A stretch of 7,191 nt of DNA from Bacillota bacterium (GTDB taxonomy: Bacteria > Eremiobacterota > SpSt-956 > JAKJGF01). The notes beneath the pieces are model-generated. The model made no database searches. It was not told the origin of the DNA and saw nothing but the letters and a program-made list of their open reading frames with translations. Below are positions 1 through 5,808 of this stretch, piece by piece (the first letter of the stretch is position 1; every line of letters starts with the position of its first letter). A program made the translations under genes and the position numbers. Location: NCBI GenBank assembly GCA_029555925.1, contig JAKPQU010000471.1, forward strand, positions 1 through 7,191. The letters run 5' to 3'.

Positions 1-61
1 TCAGACAGGCAGACGGTATTTACCTATTATTCAAATTATTCAGTTTAATTAAAGCAATTTT

Positions 62-110
62 ATATGAAAATGATGAAGTTTGCACCTTCACTGGATGTTG
101 ATTTTCATAT
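62..110. other. Long imperfect hairpin in the non-coding left flank
   Basis: A perfect 10-bp inverted repeat, ATATGAAAAT at 62-71 and ATTTTCATAT at 101-110, encloses a second short stem, TGAAG at 74-78 with CTTCA at 86-90, around a 7-nt loop. The spacer is lopsided (2 nt on one side, 10 nt on the other), so it is not a simple terminator, and no T-run follows on either strand. It could be an RNA structure in the 3' region of a gene lying to the left, or a protein-binding palindrome. Function unknown. Confidence 0.4.
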
Positions 111-117
111 TTGGTTG

Positions 118-132
118 TGACCGCTCCGGTCA
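118..132. other. Short GC-rich hairpin TGACCG/CGGTCA
   Basis: TGACCG at 118-123 and CGGTCA at 127-132 form a perfect 6-bp stem with a CTC loop, extendable by a G-T pair at 117/133. The right side reads TGTCTGTTGG, which is only weakly T-rich, so it is at best a poor rightward terminator for a gene ending left of the window. The open frames at the very left edge stop within about 100 bases and cannot be assigned. Confidence 0.3.
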
Positions 133-148
133 TGTCTGTTGGTATTAG

Positions 149-176
149 CGTCACATGTTACGTGTGACGCATCACG
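149..176. repeat. Intergenic heptad repeat cluster, 4 units
   Basis: Four units in 7-nt register: CGTCACA, TGTTACG, TGTGACG, CATCACG. They are degenerate members of the CGTNACG family found in the other long gaps of this window. The first three also make a hairpin, GCGTCACA at 148-155 pairing with TGTGACGC at 163-170 (8 bp, 7-nt loop). The cluster lies 66 bp upstream of the start at 242, ahead of the candidate -10 box. Confidence 0.7.
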
Positions 177-198
177 AAGCACTTAATTTCTGATAAGT

Positions 199-204
199 TA
201 TAAT
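199..204 (+). promoter_or_regulatory. Candidate -10 box upstream of the membrane protein gene
   Basis: A perfect TATAAT lies 37 nt before the ATG at 242, which would give a short leader of about 30 nt. No convincing TTGACA-like -35 box is seen 16-18 bp upstream (the bases there are close to GAAGCA), and in AT-rich DNA such hexamers arise by chance, so this is a weak call. Confidence 0.3.
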
Positions 205-241
205 AGAAGGTATCTGTATTACAGGAAGGCAAAAGAGAAAT

Positions 242-2548
242 ATGTGGACATTATATTTATTGAAATTCCTTATAATACTTACAGGTTCCTGTTCCATAAC
301 GGCACAGATAGTGCTCATGAGGGAATTTCTGGTAATATTTTTCGGCAATGAACTATCTATAGGCATCATATTTGCCTGCTGGTTCTGCGGCATAGCAGCA
401 GGTTCTGCTCTCGGTGGTTATGTAATAGAAAAGATTAACGATTACTGGATGTCACTTTTCGTGAGTCTCTTTTTAATAATCGTAATTCTTCCCGTAGATG
501 TATGTCTTATAAGACAGTTAAGGACAATCTTTTCCGTACCTTCCGGAGAATTCATTCCTTTATTATATATAATCACCGGGACTATATGTGTAATATTCCC
601 TTTAACATGTTCAACAGGATTTTTCTTCCCTGCTGCCTGTAAGATAATATCAGGTATGGGACAGGAAATTCCTTCCATACAGACAGGTAATGTTTATGGC
701 CTGGAAGCCGCAGGAAGTCTTGCAGGAAGCATAATTTTCACATTTATTCTTGTGTATTTCCTGAATCCATTCGCTATAATATTTCTTTATATATCTCTAC
801 TGACAATTAATTGTCTTATACTGATGACGTTAATCGATAGAACGGGGTCAGTAAAATATTTAAGGATATGTTTTTTCATAGTCTTCATAATATCTGTGGC
901 CTTACTTTTCCTTTCAGATGGGATAAATACGTTTTTTATAAATAAAAGATGGGAAAGTTTCAGTAATTTAAAACTTGTAGAAACAGGGGACAGTCAGTAC
1001 CAAAATCTGGCTTTAGGTAAGGCAGAAGAACAATACAGCCTCTATATTAACGGTGAATATACATCATCTTTCCCGGATGAATATGCCTCTTCACTGGAAA
1101 CTCATTTTATCATGTCAGAGCACCCTGAACCGAAAAAAATACTCCTTATAGGAGGAGGGTCGGAAGGTATGATTGGAATCATATTAAAATATCCTGTAGA
1201 AAAACTGGATTATATAGAGCTAGATTCTAAGATAATTGATATGATAGGAAAATATATGTCACCCGACCAAGTCAGAGCCCTGAAAGACAGAAGAGTAACC
1301 CTATATTACTCGGATGGCAGGTATTTTGTAAAAAATACAAACACATCTTATGATATGGTAATAATAAATTTACCTGAACCTCATACAGCAATGTTAAACA
1401 GATATTATACGATTGATTTCTTCAGAGAAATCGAAAAAATTCTCAATCCCGGCGGCATCTTTGTTACAAAATTAAGTTCTTCCGAAAATTACATAGGAAC
1501 TGATACAGGTAATTACAGCGGTTCTATATATAAGAGTCTCAGAGCAGTTTTTTCCAATGTAATAATAACACCGGGAGATAAAAATTATCTTTTTGCCTGC
1601 AATTCGCAGGGAGTTATTACAACTGACAGTAAAGAACTTGCCAGGAGATATAAAGAAAGAAATATAAAAACAGATTATTTTTCTCCCTATCACTTTGAGA
1701 TTTTACTCCCTGAAGATCTGATAGATTTTATAAAAAACTCTATGGAACATCAGATTGCATCTTTAAATACCGACACACAGCCTGTTACTTATTTTTACAA
1801 CCTCATACTCTGGGACAGGTATTCCGGTTCCAGATTGAGCCTACTGTTGCAGAAACTGAGTAAAATAAATATAATCTGGATAATTTTAATTATATTATTT
1901 CTTTTATTTACAAGAATATTATATATATACATAAAAAAACCGGATAAAAAAACAGAAATTAAATTTAATTCTTTTCTTTCTATAACTATAACAGGATTTT
2001 CAGGTATGGCAATGGAAATAATATTAATCTTAGCTTTTCAAAATATCTTCGGATATATTTATCGGGAGATTGGATTACTTGTAGCAATATTTATGGCAGG
2101 TCTTTCGTCAGGAACATTTATAATGAATAAAATACTTTCTAAAACCAGGGATAAGAGATTTATACTTATGGCCCAGGGAGGACTGGCATTGTTTTCGTTA
2201 TGCCTTCCTCTATCCGTAAATCTCTCACGATTTTCCGAATATATTTTTCTGTTCTTTACATTACCTGCCGGTTTCTTTACAGGTTTTATATTTCCCCTCA
2301 CATGTGATTTATACGGCAGTCACGGAAAAGCAGCAGGGATAATTAACAGTGCCGACCATACAGGAGCATTGTTTGGCTCAATACTTACAGGTATAATATT
2401 TATACCGATTTTTGGTATTTTTAAAACATCTCTATTAATAAGTCTATTGAATACAGTAGTTTTTATGCTCTGGTTAATCTATTTCTTAAGAGAAGATGTC
2501 AATAAACCCGACCATGGTGGGACGAGATTTCCCGGCACGATTCTATAA
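242..2548 (+). CDS. Membrane protein with embedded spermidine-synthase-like domain (fused MFS/spermidine synthase type)
   Basis: The 768-residue product has three parts: about seven membrane segments (residues 1-226), a soluble Rossmann methyltransferase-like domain (about 240-505), and about seven more membrane segments (541-750). The middle part has the aminopropyltransferase layout: glycine loop GGGSEG (304-309), YIELD (324-328) with the acid that normally holds the cofactor ribose, SDGR (357-360), and YDMVIINLPEP followed by LNRYYT (370-390). In true spermidine synthase the last block carries the catalytic aspartate and a DP pair; here N376 and E379-P380 stand there, so polyamine synthesis is doubtful. 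The two membrane halves look like a duplication: G-x-x-E-I-x-L near the start of each, then a G-x-x-x-G helix, and each has a later FP-x-x-C segment. The ATG at 242 is the first start after an in-frame stop at 194-196; AGGAAGG at 223-229 is a distant ribosome site. It is followed after 39 bp by the cNMP-domain gene. Family assignment is firm; substrate and reaction are unknown. Confidence 0.88.
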   Translation: MWTLYLLKFLIILTGSCSITAQIVLMREFLVIFFGNELSIGIIFACWFCGIAAGSALGGYVIEKINDYWMSLFVSLFLIIVILPVDVCLIRQLRTIFSVPSGEFIPLLYIITGTICVIFPLTCSTGFFFPAACKIISGMGQEIPSIQTGNVYGLEAAGSLAGSIIFTFILVYFLNPFAIIFLYISLLTINCLILMTLIDRTGSVKYLRICFFIVFIISVALLFLSDGINTFFINKRWESFSNLKLVETGDSQYQNLALGKAEEQYSLYINGEYTSSFPDEYASSLETHFIMSEHPEPKKILLIGGGSEGMIGIILKYPVEKLDYIELDSKIIDMIGKYMSPDQVRALKDRRVTLYYSDGRYFVKNTNTSYDMVIINLPEPHTAMLNRYYTIDFFREIEKILNPGGIFVTKLSSSENYIGTDTGNYSGSIYKSLRAVFSNVIITPGDKNYLFACNSQGVITTDSKELARRYKERNIKTDYFSPYHFEILLPEDLIDFIKNSMEHQIASLNTDTQPVTYFYNLILWDRYSGSRLSLLLQKLSKINIIWIILIILFLLFTRILYIYIKKPDKKTEIKFNSFLSITITGFSGMAMEIILILAFQNIFGYIYREIGLLVAIFMAGLSSGTFIMNKILSKTRDKRFILMAQGGLALFSLCLPLSVNLSRFSEYIFLFFTLPAGFFTGFIFPLTCDLYGSHGKAAGIINSADHTGALFGSILTGIIFIPIFGIFKTSLLISLLNTVVFMLWLIYFLREDVNKPDHGGTRFPGTIL

Positions 2549-2587
2549 AATCAGTCAAAAATCTCCGGAAAGGAAATTTCAGAGAAC

Positions 2588-3874
2588 ATGTATTTTTCAA
2601 ATGACTTTAAACAACATAAACAGCAGATAGATGCAGTGAGGATATTTGCCAAGGAACTGGGGCGCCTTCCCGGTGGGAAACAACAGGGTGTGGGAATTCC
2701 TTCTTTCTCTGTCGCAACCAGAGGTCAGATAAATCTGAAGGAACTGGGAGATAAACCACTGGGGAAAAAAATTGAAAGACCTGTACAAAAAATAGAAGAA
2801 AAGATAGAATCCTTCGGCCTTCATGACGATATAAACCACAGGAAAATAAAAGAGATGTCCCAGCGTTTTATGCTCGGTCTTATGTCACAGGATGATTTTT
2901 CCGCTTATCTTGACAGGATAATAAACTTGATAGACCTGGAAATAGTAAGATATCAAAAACGCTCTGTCGGCGGAAGTATGAGTAACTGGCAGGAGGAGTT
3001 TTCAAATAAAACTCTCTTTGATAAAACAGTGCAGAATCTGAAATTTGCAGTAACCGAATTCAGGCTTTATTTACAGGACAGTAAAGAAAAACATATAACT
3101 ACTGCTCTGGGACAGCTTTCTTCTGCAAGTAAAACGATTCAGGATATTGAAGAGAGGAAAGCTTCTCTGGAAGAAATAGGAGAAGGAGATTTAACACCTC
3201 ATGTTACGAAAAAGCCTTCTGGCATGACAGGTCTTACATCTGTTTATAATACAAACAAATTAAATCTCCAAACATCTGCTCCTGCCTCCACTTTAACCAG
3301 GCCCGTGGTACAGGACATATATGAAAAAAAAGTTCAACAATCAGAAACGACAAAATTTTCTCCTGTTTTAACACAGAAGCAGCCTTATATGGTTTCTGCC
3401 GCACCTTCCTGGCACACACATTATAAAGGAGAAAAAATCGGTATAAAAGGTTACGATCTTGCCTATGTCAGCAATCTTTTTAAACATCTTACCTTCAAAC
3501 AACTTGATGATATTGCAGATAAAATGTCAATGGAAAAATACGACAGAGGTGTTGTAATATTCAGGGAAAGAGAAGAAGGAGATAAAGTCTATATAATAAA
3601 ATCAGGGAAGATAATGATTTATAAAAGAACCCTTACAGGGAGAGAAACAGAAATTATGACTCTCTCATCGGGAGATATTCTGGGGGAAGTATCCTGCATA
3701 GACGGAGGAGCCTATGAATTTAATGCAAAAATCTATTCGGAAGGAACGACCCTTCTTTCAATAAGTAAAAATAACTTCCGCGAATTATTGAAAAAATACA
3801 ACTCTCTGTCTCAAAATCTGAACAGTCTTTCTTCCTTACGTCTCAGGGATTTATATAACAAACTGGTCACGTAA
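2588..3874 (+). CDS. Cyclic nucleotide-binding-domain protein with a long unassigned N-terminal region
   Basis: The C-terminal part (about 294-407 of 428 residues) is a cNMP-binding beta-roll of the CRP/PKA type: LFKHLTFKQLDDIA entry helix, GDKVYIIKSGKIMIY (331-345), then the phosphate-cassette region GDILGEVSCIDGG (362-374). The cassette glutamate (E367) is kept, but the arginine that binds the cyclic phosphate in CRP is absent; the segment reads AYEFNAKI. Classical cAMP binding is therefore doubtful. No helix-turn-helix follows, so it is not a CRP-type regulator. Residues 1-200 are charged and probably largely helical (about 83-125 and 140-197); 200-285 is rich in Thr, Ser, Pro and Gln and looks like a flexible linker. 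I do not recognise the N-terminal part. No signal peptide or membrane segment is visible. The ATG follows AAAGGA at 2569-2574 with a long 13-nt spacing. The gene is probably co-transcribed with the membrane gene upstream. The last residues and the TAA stop fall in a heptad repeat. Confidence 0.82.
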   Translation: MYFSNDFKQHKQQIDAVRIFAKELGRLPGGKQQGVGIPSFSVATRGQINLKELGDKPLGKKIERPVQKIEEKIESFGLHDDINHRKIKEMSQRFMLGLMSQDDFSAYLDRIINLIDLEIVRYQKRSVGGSMSNWQEEFSNKTLFDKTVQNLKFAVTEFRLYLQDSKEKHITTALGQLSSASKTIQDIEERKASLEEIGEGDLTPHVTKKPSGMTGLTSVYNTNKLNLQTSAPASTLTRPVVQDIYEKKVQQSETTKFSPVLTQKQPYMVSAAPSWHTHYKGEKIGIKGYDLAYVSNLFKHLTFKQLDDIADKMSMEKYDRGVVIFREREEGDKVYIIKSGKIMIYKRTLTGRETEIMTLSSGDILGEVSCIDGGAYEFNAKIYSEGTTLLSISKNNFRELLKKYNSLSQNLNSLSSLRLRDLYNKLVT

Positions 3875-3902
3875 CGCGTTACGCGTAATGTAACGCGTTA
3901 CG
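3870..3902. terminator. Perfect 13-bp hairpin between convergent genes, likely bidirectional terminator
   Basis: CGTAACGCGTTAC at 3870-3882 is the exact reverse complement of GTAACGCGTTACG at 3890-3902, leaving a 7-nt loop. It fills the 31-bp space between the TAA of the cNMP-domain gene and the TAA of the leftward flavoprotein gene. Each arm is itself a 12-bp palindrome. Rightward, the hairpin is followed by CCTTTAAATATT, a weak U tract; leftward there is none. The position and stability favour a shared transcription barrier or 3'-end protector, although it is not a textbook intrinsic terminator. Confidence 0.55.
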
Positions 3903-3903
3903 C
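3870..3903. repeat. Intergenic heptad repeat cluster in the convergent junction
   Basis: Units CGTAACG, CGTTACG, a shortened CGTAA, TGTAACG and CGTTACG. The register slips by two bases in the middle, and that slip is what creates the loop of the hairpin described for this junction. The first unit overlaps the end of the cNMP-domain gene, whose TAA stop is the TAA of CGTAACG. Confidence 0.8.
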
Positions 3904-3905
3904 CT

Positions 3906-4463
3906 TTAAATATTACCCAGTTTTTTACATGCCTCTTCAATTTTCCTGACATCTTCTTCTCTTGCTGCCAGGTCTCCCGGGTCTGCACATTTGCCTATGG
4001 CAATCTTTTCTGCCACTGTAAACTTCATAAAATCTACAAACCATTTTTCCAGGTAATTGACTTCATCTGCAAATGCTTCTGCAGGGGCATGAGAAACTGT
4101 TATAAAGAGACATTTTTTCCCCGGTCTTATTTTACTTTTAAAATTATCATCAAAAAGAGAATAACATCTGTCAATAAAATTCTTCACAGGGCCGGGAACA
4201 CGTCCGAAATATATAGGTGCTGCTATGGCAAAAATATCACTTTCCTGAACTTTTTCCAGCAATTCAGGGAAATCATCTTTTATCACGCATTTACCTGCCT
4301 TTCTGCACTGCTGGCAGGCAATACAGCCACCTATTTCCAGGTTTTTCAGATACACTTCTTCAGTATCATAACCGTGAGATTTGAAGAATTCAATTACCTT
4401 TGATGATGCAAATGCGCTGTTTCCATGTTTTTTAGGACTTCCCATTAAAGATAATACTTTCAT
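3906..4463 (-). CDS. Flavodoxin-fold NAD(P)H-dependent oxidoreductase, iron-sulfur flavoprotein-like
   Basis: The 185-residue protein has the flavodoxin-like fold of the NADPH-dependent FMN reductase superfamily. MKVLSLMGSPKKHGNS (1-16) is beta-strand 1 and the FMN phosphate loop; APIYFGRVPGPVKNFIDR (82-99) is the second FMN-contact segment typical of the family. C47, C50, C53 and C59 form CX2CX2CX5C, matching the compact cysteine motif (CX2CX2CX4-7C) that holds a 4Fe-4S cluster in archaeal iron-sulfur flavoprotein Isf, at what I recall to be the same residue numbers. Many relatives keep only some of these cysteines, so cluster binding is likely but not certain. The likely role is cytosolic two-electron transfer from NAD(P)H or ferredoxin; the acceptor is unknown. 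The ATG has AAGGAG at 4473-4478, 9 nt upstream. It is the last gene of the leftward series, 134 bp after pfkA, with a heptad array filling most of the gap. Confidence 0.85.
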   Translation of the reverse strand: MKVLSLMGSPKKHGNSAFASSKVIEFFKSHGYDTEEVYLKNLEIGGCIACQQCRKAGKCVIKDDFPELLEKVQESDIFAIAAPIYFGRVPGPVKNFIDRCYSLFDDNFKSKIRPGKKCLFITVSHAPAEAFADEVNYLEKWFVDFMKFTVAEKIAIGKCADPGDLAAREEDVRKIEEACKKLGNI

Positions 4464-4484
4464 AAATACACACTCCTTTTTATT

Positions 4485-4596
4485 CGTGACGCGTAACGCG
4501 TAACGCGTGACGGGTGGTTCGTGATGCGTAATGCGTGACGGGCAGTTTCACCATTCACCACTCACTTTTCACAACTCACGACTCACGGCTCACCAT
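4485..4596. repeat. 16-unit heptad array between pfkA and the flavoprotein gene
   Basis: The stretch reads as 16 consecutive 7-mers without a slip. Units 1-9 (4485-4547) are CGTGACG, CGTAACG twice, CGTGACG, GGTGGTT, CGTGATG, CGTAATG, CGTGACG, GGCAGTT. Units 10-16 (4548-4596) are TCACCAT, TCACCAC, TCACTTT, TCACAAC, TCACGAC, TCACGGC, TCACCAT. The left half thus carries GTGA/GTAA and the right half TCAC, which are complementary, so a leftward transcript could fold back with GUGA:UCAC pairs every 7 nt. The array ends one base before the pfkA stop and begins 7 bp beyond the flavoprotein gene's ribosome site. Confidence 0.9.
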
Positions 4597-4597
4597 T

Positions 4598-5686
4598 TCA
4601 GTCTCCAAAGCATACGCCAAGGTCTCTGGCAGTTATCATTGTATCACAGTCCAGAGGGACCGATTTCATTTTACTTATAGCTTCTTCCAGAGGAACATAT
4701 TTTACTACAGGAGGATCGAGAGCAACCATTACTCCCGTATGGCCTTCTTCCAGTGCTCTTACAGCGGCCGCTCCAAATCTCAGTCCCAGAAGTCTGTCAA
4801 AGGTTGTGGGCTGGCCTCCCCTCTGGAGATGGCCTAGTACGAGGGATCTCGTTTCCTTGCCAGTTCTCTTCTGTATCTCTTTTTCCACCCATTCCCCTAT
4901 GCCTCCAAGTCTTACTTCTCTCCCTGCTTCTTTTTCTCCGACTGTATGAAGGCATCCTCCCACTGGCTTTGCACCTTCTGCCACTACTACAATACTGAAA
5001 CTTCTTCCCTCTCTTTCCCTTTCCATAATCTTCTCACATACCTTCTCTATGGAAAAAGGAATTTCCGGTATGAGAATAACATCGGCAGTGCCTGAAACTC
5101 CTGCATTCAGCGTAATCCAGCCCGCATATCTTCCCATGAGTTCCACTACCATAACACGGGAATGACTTTCCGCAGTGGAATGAAGTTTATCTATAGCCTC
5201 TGTAGCAGTGGTGACTGCAGTATCAAAACCGAAGGTCATTACAGTACTTTCCAGATCATTATCTATTGTTTTCGGAACCCCTATGACAGGCATACCCATT
5301 TTATAAAAACGATTTGCAAGTCTCAGGCTTCCGTCTCCGCCTATGGCTATAAGACAGTCAAAATCATGTTCTTTAAATTTCTTTAATACTATATCTGAAA
5401 CATCTGTAAGTTTTCCGTCCGGAGTAAGATATTCAAAAGGACTGTTCTTATTTACCGTTCCAAGTATTGTTCCTCCCAGATGTGTAATACCTCTGACCTT
5501 TGAATGGGTCAGCTTTACAAGTCCGTCTTCTTCCAGGAGACCGTTATAGCCTTTTTTTATTCCGTAGACTTCCCACCCTCTATTTATGGCAGCAAGAGTT
5601 ACAGCCCTTATGACTGCATTTAATCCGGGAGCGTCTCCTCCTCCTGTATTTACTGCAATTTTAAGATGTGTTTTTTTTCTCCCCAT
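4598..5686 (-). CDS. pfkA: 6-phosphofructokinase, probably ATP-dependent
   Basis: This enzyme phosphorylates fructose 6-phosphate to fructose 1,6-bisphosphate, the committing step of glycolysis, in the cytosol. The 362-residue product carries the family signatures in order: GGGDAPGLN (15-23), GGDGS (116-120), PKTIDND (138-144) with catalytic D142, MGRYAGW (184-190), PEIPF (207-211) and LGHLQRGGQPTTFDR (284-298). It is longer than the roughly 320 residues of E. coli PfkA. Gly at the third position of GGDGS plus one (G119, E. coli Gly104) points to ATP, while Lys139 (E. coli Gly124) is the residue usual in pyrophosphate-dependent enzymes; this mixed pair is known in a group of ATP enzymes. The ATG at 5686 has a near-perfect AAAGGAGGT at 5696-5704, spacing 9. 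The gene follows trpS by 115 bp and precedes the flavoprotein gene; both gaps hold heptad arrays, so co-transcription is possible but unproven. Confidence 0.96.
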   Translation of the reverse strand: MGRKKTHLKIAVNTGGGDAPGLNAVIRAVTLAAINRGWEVYGIKKGYNGLLEEDGLVKLTHSKVRGITHLGGTILGTVNKNSPFEYLTPDGKLTDVSDIVLKKFKEHDFDCLIAIGGDGSLRLANRFYKMGMPVIGVPKTIDNDLESTVMTFGFDTAVTTATEAIDKLHSTAESHSRVMVVELMGRYAGWITLNAGVSGTADVILIPEIPFSIEKVCEKIMEREREGRSFSIVVVAEGAKPVGGCLHTVGEKEAGREVRLGGIGEWVEKEIQKRTGKETRSLVLGHLQRGGQPTTFDRLLGLRFGAAAVRALEEGHTGVMVALDPPVVKYVPLEEAISKMKSVPLDCDTMITARDLGVCFGD

Positions 5687-5708
5687 TTTTTTATAACCTC
5701 CTTTAATG

Positions 5709-5808
5709 CGTGATGCGTGATACTATAATCGTGACGCGTAACGCGTAACGCGTGACGGGTAATTTTTACCCTTCCCCCCCTCACTCTTCACGACTAATGA
5801 CTCACTTT
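5709..5808. repeat. Heptad array between trpS and pfkA
   Basis: Nine in-register 7-mers run from 5709 to 5771: CGTGATG, CGTGATA, CTATAAT, CGTGACG, CGTAACG twice, CGTGACG, GGTAATT, TTTACCC. A 9-base TTC7 tract (5772-5780) interrupts, then TCACTCT, TCACGAC, TAATGAC and TCACTTT run into the end of trpS. The unit CTATAAT breaks the consensus but keeps the register. GGGTAA at 5757-5762 and TTACCC at 5766-5771 form a 6-bp hairpin with a 3-nt loop. The left edge almost touches the pfkA ribosome site. The build mirrors the array at 4485-4596, with a 32-bp identical block. Confidence 0.88.

Noticed and set aside
1..105. C-terminal end of a gene entering from the left
   Set aside because: All three forward frames stay open for only 46-100 bases and none shows a recognisable motif, so no partial gene is called.
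172..393. Leftward 73-residue ORF over the start of the membrane gene
   Set aside because: It lies antisense to a well-supported gene, has no ribosome site and no recognisable protein features.
4089..4403. Rightward 104-residue ORF inside the flavoprotein gene
   Set aside because: It is the antisense shadow of a gene with clear FMN and cysteine motifs.
4535..4837. Rightward 100-residue ORF starting in the heptad array
   Set aside because: Its first part is translated repeat and the rest is antisense to the conserved end of pfkA.
4485..5808. CRISPR array
   Set aside because: The repeat units are 7 nt and contiguous, with no spacers of 25-40 nt.
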